Assembly: GCA_036924085.1 (NCBI GenBank)
Contig: JAVGWX010000018.1
Span: 22,612,964-22,676,963 of the forward strand
From: Ariolimax columbianus
Lineage: Eukaryota > Mollusca > Gastropoda > Stylommatophora > Arionidae
Reading direction: 5' to 3'
DNA: 64,000 nt
Shown: in pieces, positions 54,033-64,000 of the stretch
Layout: the number at the start of each line of letters is the position of its first letter
How positions within the stretch are numbered: the stretch's first letter is position 1
Notes under the pieces: model-generated
What the model was told of the DNA's origin: nothing
Database searches by the model: none
What the model saw: the letters and a program-made list of their open reading frames with translations, nothing else
Position numbers and translations under genes: made by a program

Positions 54033-54728
54033 AGAATGATTTGATTCCACTGATATTCACCTTCGTCCAAACGCTCTTACAGTGTGACAAGCGTTCTGAT
54101 CTCGACTTTATCACACACAGCGCTCCACAAGATACCACTCAAAGCAACATTACATCCTATAATTATAGGATCTCCAGACGTTGACAGATTTGAAAAAGAA
54201 ATGAAAAGTTTCCACTTATAACTTTGACAGATCAGAAGAAGACCAATTTTAACATGAGTATTTCACGGTACGTGCCGAAATATTTATATGTAATGTTAAA
54301 ATGCAAACGAAAATATGGCCTTGCTTTAGGAATTTAATAACTTGTTTGTTCTAATAATTGTTTTTTCACTTTACACTGTCACTTGTTTTGAAAGTTCAAA
54401 TGAATCGTCGCGACGAACTGCTGCCAATGAGATCTATTATCTTGCTCGCTTTGAACTTATTGGCAGACTCAGTCTTCTCTTTCTATCCTTGATTTGTGCA
54501 ACCATTCAGGTTTTTTTGTCTCTTATTCTCGCACCTGTCTTTTCTTTTCATGTTTGCCGTCTGATTTTGTTCCAGACATAATTTTCTTTTACCCGTTTGT
54601 TTCTGATCAGGAAGGATAGAACTAATGAAACGGCGCTAGTATGTTTGAAAAGGCGACTTCTGAGAGTTCTGCACGGAGCTAGCAACCTAATCTATAGAAT
54701 ACCAATTGTAACTGCTGCTTGCATTTTT
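54033..54728. other. Unassigned spacer
   Basis: A 79-codon ORF at 54342-54581 has hydrophobic stretches but no recognisable identity; not called. Confidence 0.4.
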
Positions 54729-55235
54729 CAATGTTAGGTATGATAAAAAGAAATATTAAACATATGAGTAAGAAAGTGATAGTCACACTGTATAAATCAT
54801 TAGTGAGACCTAAATTGGAGTATGGGTATCGCAGAGTGGATATAAATATGATAGAGAGCATACACAGAAAAGCGACAAGTCCGAAAGCTGGATTTGTGAA
54901 TTATAATTATGAGGAAAAACTCAGAAAACCCGATTGGCTGTGTCTAGAAAAGAGAAGAATCCGATGTGATTTAATACAGGTTTATAAGATAATGAAGCAA
55001 ATTAAATTAGACTATAACAACGTTATCCAAAGTACAGGTGGCTACAAGAAAAAGTGGACACAGCTACAAATTAGTTAAAGAAAGCTCCAGATTAGATATT
55101 AGGAAATATTTCTTTAGTCAGAATGGTGAAAGCTTGGGATGCACTACTACAAGAAATACTTGTGGCATGGTTAGTTAATACATTCAAGAATAGCTTGGAT
55201 GAACATTTAGTTTTAGATCTAGGGCAGTAGAAAAT
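54729..55235 (+). pseudogene. CR1-type retrotransposon RT C-terminal relic
   Basis: 'LGMIKRNIKHMSKKVIVTLY' and 'KSLVRPKLEYG', then 'SYEERL'-like 'NYEEKLRKPDWLCLEKRRIR', 'CDLIQVYKIMK'. After a frameshift 'SSRLDIRKYFFSQN' follows. This is the thumb/C-terminal layout of CR1/L2-type RTs. The 5' end is truncated before the thumb region. 119 codons are open; the rest has stops. Confidence 0.82.
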
Positions 55236-55429
55236 CCTGGTTGTACACAGACTGCAGTCTTCTATACCAGTATAAAGAAGTTAAGTTATTGTCTACCAGT
55301 AGGACTGGGGAATAAAGACAGCTTGTCCATGCAGTCGTATCGCACTGTACAGACTAGATTTGTATTATGCTACCCGATATAAAAAAAAGAAAACGACGAA
55401 CAACTGGAGGGAATACAGTTTGCTGATGT

Positions 55430-56145
55430 CCAAAACTATTACACCAGAGGCAGATGAAGACCTATAAACACTGCTCAATAAAATAATCGAAAACACAAAC
55501 GCCTACGATATTGAAATAAATGTAGAAAAGACCAAAACAATGATCACAAATAAAGAACCAATGGACGGAAAGGTAATCGAAGGGACAGCGAAATCGAGCA
55601 AATATACCAATTCCCTTTCCTGGGTCAAATCGTAAGAAAAGAAACGCGATGCCAAGAATAAATAAGAATTACAATGGATTGACTAAGAAGGCATTTAGAA
55701 AGAAATAAAAAGTACTGAGATCATGTAGTGGTAATATGACATTACGGAAAGTAATCATGACCACACATGTCTGGTCTGTGACATTGTACAGTCATGGACA
55801 ATCAGTAAAGAGAGGAGAAATACCTGCAGGCTTTTGAGATGTAGTTACCGAAAGATAAATAAAGTGAGCTGAACAGAGAGGAAATCAAACGAAATGATTC
55901 TGGCCGAAGTGAGAGAAGAAAGAAAGCTGATACAAAAAATACAAAAACAACGATTGTCCTGGCTGGACCATAGTCTTCGTCACGAGGACCCAATGAAAAA
56001 AGTCTTGGAAGACAGAAAACAAGGAAAGGGAGAAATGGACGGACCGAGAATTACTTTGGAAACAGATCTGCAGAGACATAGCGGTGAAGATTTAGATAAC
56101 TTAGAAACCAGTTCCAGGCCTAAATGACTTGATAATGATGATGGA
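55430..56145 (+). pseudogene. RTE-type C-terminal relic, another subfamily
   Basis: Degenerate + strand coding: 'NAYDIEINVEKTKTMITN' (after the RT palm), 'KSSKYTNSLSW', then an open stretch 55894-56127 with 'EVREERKLIQKIQKQRLSWL', 'DHSLRHEDPMKKVLEDRKQG' and 'KGEMDGPRITL'. It ends in 'tgataatgatgatgg', an RTE-like tail. Many stops between 55500 and 55890. Confidence 0.7.
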
Positions 56146-56157
56146 AAAGAAAAACAA

Positions 56158-56225
56158 CTGCATTACATCGAATTTGACCGCATGTCCTCGTGGTCAGGCG
56201 TAGAGATTCAAACCACTTGACCAGC
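56158..56225 (-). other. Weak tRNA-like segment
   Basis: On the minus strand 'gctggtcaagtggtttgaat' resembles box A, and 'gcggtcaaattcg' resembles box B. The spacing is plausible, but no cloverleaf can be confirmed. Possibly a decayed SINE head. Confidence 0.25.
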
Positions 56226-56789
56226 CGACATCCCAAGCAATTTTATCTTCCAGCTGTTTTGTCATTGTTCATTCTTCCTATAAAAAGACAGCAGCACTGC
56301 GATGTGTACTGAACCGTTGGACGGAACGTCGCTCTCTGCCCCTTCACAACACTCCAAAACCTACAAACAACGGTAATAATTCATCGTGAAATATGTGCCA
56401 TGTTGGATCACTCACTGGAAAGCGCAACAGTTAATGAGAGGGAGTCCATATCTCTGTTGGTGTGTCCTCTTTTCGCTCTCGTAAATATCTTTTTTTTTTG
56501 TCTAGTCTGTCATTTTCTTAACCAATAGTCAATGGTTTTCCATCGTGGCGTGACCAGTGCAATCTTGTAATGAATGTCCCCAAGAGTGAAGCTTTGTTTG
56601 CGTGTCAGATCTCAAGGTTTCCTATCAAAACATCACTTAGCCTTTATGTTCTCTTTCCCAGTGGATTCCATCTCAGAGCGTTTAGATGGTGTCATGATTA
56701 TAAGTATAACCCGCAATATTATAATGTACGCCTGTCTACAATAAGCAAAGGATTCTACTTATTAACCTTCTTCGTTTTTTACCTTCTAT
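56226..56789. other. Unassigned spacer
   Basis: Nothing recognised. Confidence 0.4.
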
Positions 56790-57345
56790 TTCTTGTTTCA
56801 GTCTTATCATTCTTCATTTTCTTGTTCTTCTTTTTGTTGTTGTTATTTTTTTTCTTCTATTCGTCTTCTTTTTCTTCTTATTCTTTTTCGTTTCTTCTCA
56901 TTCTTTTCATTCTAATTTTCCTTCTTCATGTTGTCCTTTAGCTCATCCTCTTCTTCTTCACCATCGTCCTCATCGTCATAATCTTTCTCTTCTTTGTTTT
57001 CCTCTTTTCTCTACGTTGTTTTCTCTTCTGTTTTTTAAATCTCTTTTAATGTTCTTGTTTTTTCCTTTTCTTTTTCTTGTTCTTCTCCTTCTTCTTTATT
57101 CTCTTCTTCTTCTTCTTCTTCTTCTTCTTCTTCTTCTTCTTCTTCTTCTTCTTCTTCTTCATCATCTCTACGTCTTCTTAATTTCTGCTCATTCTTTCCC
57201 TTTTTCTTCTAGTTCTTCAGCTTCACTTTTTTCCTCATCCTCACCTTCTTCTTCATCATCAATATCATTATCATCATCTTCTTCTCCTACGTCCTCTAAT
57301 CCTTATTATTCTTATTCTTGTTCTTCTTCTTTGTTTTTCTCTTCT
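56790..57345. repeat. Pyrimidine-rich (TTC)n tract
   Basis: About 550 bp of T/C with a clean (TTC)n core around 57105-57160. The Phe/Leu/Ser ORFs here are compositional. Confidence 0.92.
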
Positions 57346-57531
57346 CCTTATCAATGTAGTGGTAATGGTAGTACTAATAACACAAGTAACAATTGCAGAA
57401 TCTACTTAATATTGCGTCATTACATCGTCACAATGGACATATGTCCAGTGCAAAAGAGACATTTGCAGCCAAAATAATTAACTGAATATCGCACACTCCT
57501 AAGGGGTTGTTTTTTGGAAAAGGAATGAAGG

Positions 57532-57533
<2 letters not shown>

Positions 57534-57570
<37 letters not shown>
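57534..57570. repeat. (CA)n microsatellite
   Basis: About 18 dinucleotides. Confidence 0.95.
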
Positions 57571-57572
<2 letters not shown>

Positions 57573-58314
57573 CATAACGTTTTTAAAAAAAAAGCGAAGC
57601 AGAAAGAGAAAGCGTACAATTGTCTTCGTGTGGAATCTACTTATTGTCAATTTAGATTGAGTTAGGGAAAGCACCGAATTCCAAGGTCGTCGGAAAAACC
57701 CGAAGTTTTGGGCCTTGTCCAAATAACAACAGAGTCGATTCTTAGAGTGATTTAAATACGACCTTGACTTTTCACCTTTGACACACTTCTCTTCACCATC
57801 ACCAACCCTCACACATATCGTTTCACCGAGAGATACCCGGCTTTATGAATAAGATTATTCAACTGTTAACTGCCTAGCATGTAGTTAAAGACATTAAAAA
57901 CGGCTGTGGAAGAAGCGAGCAACCTCATTATGCCAATCGTTTATATAAACCCGCAACTGCATATATCGGACCCCAGGCTTCCTGTTAAAGTGTCGATTGT
58001 GGTGGTGACCCATACATCACTTGGAGCGAATCAATCAATCAATCAATATAGACTGTCTTCTTATTTCCTTTTATCTCCAACCGAAGCAGTGGATTACCAC
58101 TACAACTGGCCAAATTACATGAAGCGTATATCAAAGAACTTATCACGCACTTTGTTTATGTAGAAATTCATTTCACTGGATGAAGGTGTTAGCCAGAAGG
58201 CCAAGCTTCTGTGGTCGCTTTCAGCAAAATACTTGGAATAATACAGTGGCCCAGTTCTTCTCTCCACGACTATCGCTGAACAGAAAGTAAGCTAGATTAT
58301 GTTTGTCCATATTG
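57571..58314. other. Unassigned spacer
   Basis: Includes (AATC)n at 58028-58048. No gene recognised. Confidence 0.4.
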
Positions 58315-59390
58315 CTGTCATTGGGTCATTAATCTTGTCCTTATGCCGTCAATCGGTCATTCACCTTGTCCTAATGCCGTCAATCGGTCACTCATCTTGT
58401 CCTAATGCGGTCAATCTGTCACTCATCTTGCCCTAATGCGTTCAATCGGTCAATCGGTCATTCGTCTTGCCCTAGTGCGGTCAATTGGTCCACACCTTGT
58501 CCTAATGCCGTCAATCGGTCACTCACCTTGTCCTAATGCCGTCAATCGGTCACTCATCTTGTCCTAATGCGGTCAATCGGTCACTCATCTTGCCCTAATG
58601 CGTTCAATCGGTCAATCGGTCATTCGTCTTGCCCTAATGCGGTCAATTGGTCCACACCTTGTCCTAATGCCGTCAATCGGTCACTCATCTTGTCCTAATG
58701 CGGTCAATCTGTCACTCATCTTGCCCTAATGCGTTCAATCGGTCAATCGGTCATTCGTCTTGCCCTAGTGCGGTCAATTGGTCCACACCTTGTCCTAATG
58801 CCGTCAATCGGTCACTCACCTTGTCCTAATGCCGTCAATCGGTCACTCATCTTGTCCTAATGCGGTCAATCGGTCACTCATCTTGCCCTAATGCGTTCAA
58901 TCGGTCAATCGGTCATTCGTCTTGCCCTAATGCGGTCAATCGGTCACTCACCTTGTCCTAATGCCGTCAATCGGTCACTCATCTTGTCCTAATGCGGTCA
59001 ATCGGTCACTCATCTTGCCCTAATGCGTTCAATCGGTCAATCGGTCATTCGTCTTGCCCTAATGCGGTCAATTGGTCCACACCTTGTCCTAAAGCCGTCA
59101 ATCGGTCACTCACCTTGTCCTAATGCGGTCAATCGGTCACTCACCTTGTCCTAATGCGGTCAATCGGTCACTCATCTTGTCCTAATGCGGTCAATCGGTC
59201 ACTCATCTTGTCCTAATGCGGTCAATCGGTCACTCATCTTGCCCTAATGCGTTCAATCGGTCAATCATTTTGCCCTAATGCGGTCAATTGGTCATTCATC
59301 TTGTCCTAATGCGGTCAATCGGTCATTCGTCTTGTCCTAATGCGGTCAATCGATCATTTAAATTGTCCTAATACCGTCAATCAACAATTG
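58315..59390. repeat. 31-bp satellite with 293-bp higher-order repeat
   Basis: About 34 units of 'tcaatcggtcactcatcttg' plus 'tcctaatgcgg'. A variant 'ggtcattcgtcttgcccta' recurs at about 58459, 58621, 58752, 58914 and 59046, spaced 162, 131, 162 and 132 bp, so a 293-bp block is present twice. The sub-variant 'cctagtgcgg' appears only at the first position of each block. Confidence 0.94.
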
Positions 59391-59880
59391 TGCTTATTCT
59401 TCAGCAGACTGTGAACCATCATCTTTGCCATCATGTGGTCCTTGATCCATCAAAATGTCCCGACCCGGCCCTTTGAACATCAAGATTGTCCGCTTTGGGG
59501 CCGTTGAGCGGTTTGAAATTGATACCCTGCAATAAGGGGAAATACCACCTTCGGTTTATCTATTGGAATTGGCTTATTTTCTCATAGTTCTGACCTGGAC
59601 GACTTTGTGATATGGACGAGAATTTGACAACTACTACACCGAAAGCACGTCATTAGAAGCAACAAACACTGGGGTCTAACCCTTTCTATGGCCGAACACG
59701 CCCTTGTTCAGATAGAGATGAGAAAACACTCACTGCCACACTGAGACATTGTCATAAGAGGCCGACCTCCATTGCTGTATACACTCACTGGTTATGACCT
59801 AACGAGAATGGGGTAACTACCCTACAGAGAACATGTCTATGCGAAGTGGCTAACAGTGCCGCATAACGATTATATGGTAG
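59391..59880. other. Unassigned spacer
   Basis: Nothing recognised. Confidence 0.4.
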
Positions 59881-60020
59881 TAAAGTCAAGGTTTGTCCCA
59901 TAGTAGTTACACTACTGTCTAGGAATGAAGTTGTTAGAGACTTCAGTTTACTAAGTCAAGGTTTGTCCCATAGTTGTGACGCTACTGTCTAGGAATGAAG
60001 TTGTTAGAGACGTCAGTATA
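59881..60020. repeat. 70-bp direct tandem duplication
   Basis: 59881-59950 and 59951-60020 share 'gtcaaggtttgtcccatag' and 'ctactgtctaggaatgaag', with about 8 differences. A third partial unit follows. Confidence 0.93.
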
Positions 60021-60029
60021 CTAAGCCCC

Positions 60030-60195
60030 AGTTTGCCCGAGGCCAGTGTCTTTCCTCGTCGTCTGTTACACCCATAGTCGTAAGCCAAGTTACCATTTAC
60101 AGAATGGTCGACTGGAGCTTGACTTTTGTAGCAGTGGAACTTTGTACTTCTGCCGAGGAAAGCGAGTGTTATACCACTACAGTAATCAGACAGGT
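60030..60195 (-). mobile_element. tRNA-derived SINE, copy 3 (decayed)
   Basis: Minus strand 'gtagtggtataacactcgct' (box A region) is like 'gcggtggtaaagcactcgct' at 30.9 kb. The box B region is degraded ('aaagttccactgc'). The body has 'tgtaaatggtaacttgg' and 'aggaaagacactggcc', in register with 30740-30905. Confidence 0.6.
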
Positions 60196-60374
60196 AGAGG
60201 AGTCTTCAACTCAAGAAATTACACACCATACCAATCACACTGACCATTCACGAGGTAAAAATTGTTTTGTCAGCGTATAATAGTTTTCTGGGCTTGAAAG
60301 TTTTATAAACAAGAACATATTTATGATGCAGTTAGTTAGTTAATTAGTTGTGCAAGACAAACAAAGATAGCGAC

Positions 60375-60847
60375 ATCGTTAGCCATGTTTATTTAGATCT
60401 GACTGCGCATGACTGTACAGCCCGCCGTGATGGTGACACACACTATCGCACGTGGCACACACGTTGAAAACGTCGTATAGTGTCTTGCATTCTTCCGTTC
60501 GTGCAGCTTGTTTTTTTCTGCGCCGCAGCGAGGTGTCTCTTCTCGGTGATGTGAGCACCACATGTAAGTGCACCAGGTTGAGCGGTTCGGTGCAAGCAGC
60601 TCCCAAGAGGCGACATCAATGAAAAAGCGGTTCACAAGAAATGCATCACAACACGCTGTTCTAGCCAAGTACTAACAGTTTTGTCCGTCATTTTTATTTA
60701 TCGGTCACGTGACTGACCAATGCAAGTAGGCCACCTAGCATCAATAGGACACAAGTGGCCTAAACTAATTATAGTAGTTCCAGCACGTTATAACCCATTA
60801 AATTAGAACTAGAACAAAATGTACCGGTTTGATTTGAACGTCCATAG
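60375..60847 (-). pseudogene. Mariner-like relic, second copy of the 4.9-6.0 kb element
   Basis: The right end 'gtttgatttgaacgtccatag' followed by TA (60848-60849) matches the mariner inverted repeat. 60600-60800 is collinear with 5610-5790 (N-terminal codons 'MTDKTV' and 'LVNRFF..'). The catalytic part is not recognisable, and the left end is undefined. Confidence 0.65.
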
Positions 60848-60896
60848 TAAGTTACTGACAATTAGCAATGTAAAAAACAAAGTGAAACACATTTAT

Positions 60897-60990
60897 AAAT
60901 GGGTATGGTCAGATACCCCACCCAGAGCAAAATACGAACGAAACCTCCGTTACGACCAATAGGCCTTTACCAGGGACAACAAATAACAAC
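60897..60990 (-). repeat. Hammerhead-like dispersed repeat, copy 1 (decayed)
   Basis: 'atggtcagataccccaccc' and 'acgaccaataggcctttacc' match 62226-62320. On the minus strand the core (60944-60974) reads 'cctggtaaaggcctattggt' then 'cgtaac', with the hammerhead core residues damaged. Confidence 0.5.
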
Positions 60991-61118
60991 AACAATTAAC
61001 TAACGAATCAAGGAAGAAGAGGTTAATACATACATTGGGGAATGCTAATATTTTAGGGGAGGGGGAAGGGGGGGGGGGAGGTGAGGGGTTACTTAACTGA
61101 GAAAAAAAAATCCCTTTC

Positions 61119-61511
61119 TTCTTCTTCTTCTTCTTCTTCTTCTTCTGCTTCTTCTTCGTCTTCTTCTTCTTCGTTCGTTCTCAATCTCCCACTACCAAAC
61201 CCTGAAAAGGCTTACGTAGTAGAATGTAGTCCAGAGAACGGAATGCGTTGTATCTTAGTTTACAGGTTGGCTGCGATATTTGCACCTTTCGGTCCAACAC
61301 ATTCGACTTCGGCAAACATTTTTTGAGTACCGGGTTAGCATTCCCTCTTCGATCCCTTCTCCTTAGCCAGTCTGCCCTGCTGCAGCCTGTTATCCAGGAT
61401 CACCGCGTGGAGGTGTAGAAGGGTCTTGACAGCTATGGTTCGCTGTCCCTGACGCTAGCAGTCAGCTATGGGTCGCTGACCACTGCAGCTCATGCGCTGC
61501 TCAGCATTTTG
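61119..61511 (-). mobile_element. Family A retroposon, copy 9
   Basis: Full-length minus-strand copy with interrupted (TTC)n at its left end. Candidate 9-bp target duplication 'atccStttc' at 61110-61118 and 61512-61520, with one mismatch. Confidence 0.9.
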
Positions 61512-61520
61512 ATCCGTTTC

Positions 61521-61924
61521 GAGACGGGGACAGGAACCCAAATGACGGACAAAATCGGGAAGAAATGGCCAGGAGAGCGTAAGAAGTGGAAAAAGGCCGT
61601 ATAAGCCAATGGTGGTCAGATACTGAAAGACCAAAAAGTTATTTAGGTAGAAAGAAAGAAGAGAAAACGGGTAAAACATAGACAAAGGCCGGTATGAGAT
61701 GAGGATTCAAGACAAAATGTGGAAGGTATTAGTGCCATGACTATTAACAACAACGATTCTTCAGATGTATTAACAATATATGTTCCTTCCTTTATATTGG
61801 TCTTGTTGTTGCTGTTGTTCGAAGCTACGTTTCCATTTGATCATGTTACAGTGGCTCTTCTTATATGCCGAGGCGTACGTGACAATGTAGATGCTCCTGG
61901 CTATTTTGAAATGCGAGGCGTCTT
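61521..61924. other. Unassigned spacer
   Basis: Nothing recognised. Confidence 0.4.
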
Positions 61925-62150
61925 AGTAAGCTTTGCACTATCAGGTCAGGTCATCCCGTAACCGGTGATGTCGTTGGGGCACACATGAAGACATCCTCAC
62001 AATTCCACGCCACCCTTCTCTATCAGCGGCCGCTGCCTATGCCTGTTCTGATGGGAGATTGGTCCATTCTTTTATGTTGTCCTCCCACCTCTATTTGGGA
62101 CGGCTTTTTCGTCATCTGCCTTGCACCTTTCCGTGGAGGTTTGTATTTGT
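61925..62150 (-). pseudogene. RTE-type C-terminal relic (WEDN family), copy 2
   Basis: In reverse complement 'gggaggacaacataaaagaa', 'gaggatgtcttcatgtgtgc' and the (TGACC) tail 'gggatgacctgacctgat' match 50240-50390. The 3' end of the element is at about 61939. Confidence 0.8.
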
Positions 62151-62225
62151 AAGACCAAAGGGATTGGGGAAAAAATTAATGAAAAACAATGTAAAGTTGA
62201 ATAAAATTAAGTTTAATCAAACTTT

Positions 62226-62320
62226 AAAAATGGACATGATCAGATACCCCACCGAGACGAGTACACAATCAAAACCTACGTTTCGACCAATAGGTCTTCA
62301 TCGGCGACAACATACAAGAA
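62226..62320 (-). repeat. Dispersed repeat with hammerhead ribozyme-like core
   Basis: The minus strand at 62275-62307 reads 'gccgatgaagacctattggt' then 'cgaaacgtagg'. CGATGA and GAAAC flank a stem 'gacc/ggtc', the arrangement of a hammerhead core (CUGAUGA..stem II..GAAA). Small hammerheads of this kind are known at the ends of Penelope-like elements. A second, decayed copy is at 60897-60990. The first core position deviates from consensus and stems I/III were not verified. Confidence 0.4.
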
Positions 62321-63164
62321 CAATACTGAACTAGCAAATCAACATATAAGAAAAAAATGGTCTACTTATCACTGGAAGACCCAGTCTGTCTAAGCGACTG
62401 GTTGGGTCGGAAGCTCGATTGAAACACTATAGGGATTGAAGAGTATATTCCCCACAGTGTTGACAGTCTGTTTCAGAAGTCTGTTTCAGAAGCACAAAGG
62501 AGGTAGTGAAGAGGGATTTAATTACCATCTTTCACGTAACCCTGACTGCTCATCTCTCTATTGCTCTCCAAATAAAATGACATATACATGTATTTTGAGA
62601 ACATAAAGTAAACTGAAACAAGATAACAAGCTGACAAGTTCTTCAACGCACGGCTTGTCAAACTGTATCGTGTGCCCCGCAAAGGGAGTGACAGCGGGAC
62701 GTGAGATAAGTGGTAATAAATGTTTGAGAAGAACGTCCAACTGTAACAAATAATTCTAAATGTTTCGTAAAGGGAAGGAATTGCAATACTAAAAGATAAA
62801 ACACAAATTAATTGTGAGATTAAGGTAGAAAGATATACATTACAGCAAGGGAAAAAATCAATGATAAGTAAATACATTGTAGAAACATTGTACGCAGGTA
62901 AAGAAACTGAATAATTACGTTGCAACCGAGTTGTCTTTATCAAGGAACAATCTAGTTCTCTATGAACTGTTTGATTGTGTAGAGGTGGTTGAGTAGTCTT
63001 TACTTAAAGAAATCATCGTGCACTCAAAATCATTTTATAATAAATGCAAGGTGAATGCACAGAGAAGTCAATGTATCGAGAAAAAAAAATGTGCGCAGCT
63101 GATAGAAAAGATACATTTTGAATGCTTAACCAGTTTAGCTTTTTGTAACTGACCACTAGTGGGA
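62321..63164. other. Unassigned spacer
   Basis: A 141-codon minus-strand ORF (62518-62943) has hydrophobic stretches but no recognisable family. Nothing else. Confidence 0.4.
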
Positions 63165-63410
63165 TTCCGTAGCGAAGTGGTTAAGCCATTGGCTTCGTGA
63201 TCAGGTGGTGTGGTTCGAGTCCTCTGCATCTCGTAGTCTTCCCCCTAATCGTCTTGTCCTTGACTTGCCACTGGGGTTGGACGGCTCGAGAGAAGAGAGT
63301 GAGGATAAAAAGTAGCACAGTTAATCCTTACTAAAAATAGCGCTAGCAAATAAATTATGCCATCATCGTCTACGGTGGACGGCGGCCTTTGCATTTTTTT
63401 TTATTCACCA
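63165..63410 (+). mobile_element. tRNA-derived SINE with good A and B boxes
   Basis: 'tagcgaagtggttaagccat' (63170-63190) matches box A, and 'GGTTCGAGTCC' (63212-63222) is an excellent box B. The tRNA-like head is followed by a ~180-bp body shared with 52745-52960 and by an A/T-rich 3' end ('gcattttttttt'). No target duplication noticed. Promoter boxes look intact, so it might still be transcribed. Confidence 0.78.
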
Positions 63411-64000
63411 CTATTTCGTGGGAGATACGATTCCCCCAAAGCTTTTTACAGCGCCTTGGAGCAGTCGGTAGTAGTAGTAAACTAGGTAAACTAACGGTAG
63501 TAAACTAAGCAAGGAGATAGAGACATCAATACGCACACAAATATTCACTTATATACGTTTTGCTGATGAAATAGTCGTCCTCAGTCCCAGCCTCAGAGAT
63601 CATGAGACAACCTAAATAGCTCAATAAAGCTAGGGAGACAGAAGGCCATAAGGTTAATATAAAGGAAACCCATTGCATACTGAACGCTTGTTGTCCACAA
63701 GAGGAACTGTGGCTGGGAGATTGATGATCTTTCAATAGTTTCAAAGACGTACTCCAACAAATGAGAAACTTCGAGGTTGTACAAAGCACAAGCTCCCCCC
63801 TTAAACTGCGATGTTATTCGAACCATGGTATATTGCTGCGAGGTACTGAACATTTGAAAAGCAGATGTAGAGAAGCTGTAAGTTTCACAAAGGGCAATGG
63901 AACGACGATTCTTGAGTCTTTTTACGGCAGTGGATTCCCAACACACAAGTGCCAAACGTACTTCAGTTACGGCTGCGATAGATGTGTGGTTAAGAGAACG
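63411..64000. other. Unassigned spacer
   Basis: A 120-codon minus-strand ORF (63593-63955) has no recognisable domain. Confidence 0.4.

Noticed and set aside
62518..62943. 141-codon minus-strand ORF as a membrane protein
   Set aside because: No recognisable family, no splice or promoter context, AT-rich background makes such lengths plausible by chance.
63168..63240. Functional tRNA gene
   Set aside because: Good promoter boxes, but no convincing acceptor stem, and a 180-bp body shared with 52745-52960 shows a SINE.

Overview
The window looks like non-coding, repeat-dominated nuclear DNA from a metazoan, most plausibly a marine invertebrate such as a gastropod mollusc (organism call is inference, moderate to low confidence). 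No bacterial, organellar or viral gene organisation is visible. Nearly every recognisable coding segment comes from a transposable element: RTE-type, jockey/I-type and CR1-type non-LTR retrotransposons, mariner (DD34D) DNA transposons, several tRNA-derived SINE heads, and one abundant short retroposon (here 'family A', 9 copies) with a (GAA)n tail. Between these lie large tandem arrays (units of 8, 16, 19, 31, 34, 38, 40, 43, 44 and 123/111 bp), microsatellites, long pyrimidine tracts, and a ~790 bp degenerate TTAGGG-type telomere-like array.

Layout: 1-6.0 kb RTE and jockey relics, a tRNA-SINE and a deleted mariner; 6.6-7.6 kb 44-bp array; 8-12 kb SINE copies and a 16-bp array; 12.36-13.86 kb nearly complete mariner with a duplicated catalytic block; 14-15.7 kb AAC/AGC array with higher-order structure, split by a tRNA-SINE; 16.2-18.2 kb 19-bp array split by a jockey relic; 18.3-20.6 kb SINE, mariner and 34-bp array; 21-24.7 kb two satellites (31-bp and 10-bp) arranged A-B-[RNase H relic]-A-B; 26-26.8 kb pyrimidine tract; 27.7-29.3 kb the only candidate host exon; 31-34 kb foldback and telomere-like arrays; 34.8-42.6 kb SINE, unknown ORFs and AT-rich arrays; 43.5-44.9 kb RTE relic with nested SINE; 47.1-52.3 kb jockey copies nested in older RNase H relics; 53.2-56.1 kb RTE and CR1 relics; 58.3-59.4 kb 31-bp array with higher-order repeats; 60-63.4 kb SINE, mariner, LINE ends and a hammerhead-like motif.

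The most gene-like non-transposon sequence is 27733-29313 (+): a strong 3' splice site, a 338-codon ORF, and an overlapping ORF (ATG 28794) that encodes a signal/anchor segment and then a stretch resembling the start of an FGF-type beta-trefoil, ending in a consensus donor in phase 1. If real, it is the first coding exon of an FGF-like secreted ligand gene whose other exons are not recognised here.

The retroelements appear to interact. Target-site duplications give a relative chronology: family A copies sit inside RTE relics, and young jockey copies sit inside older RNase H relics. Family A and the jockey elements share a similar GAA-rich 3' end, which suggests (inference) that jockey reverse transcriptase mobilised family A.
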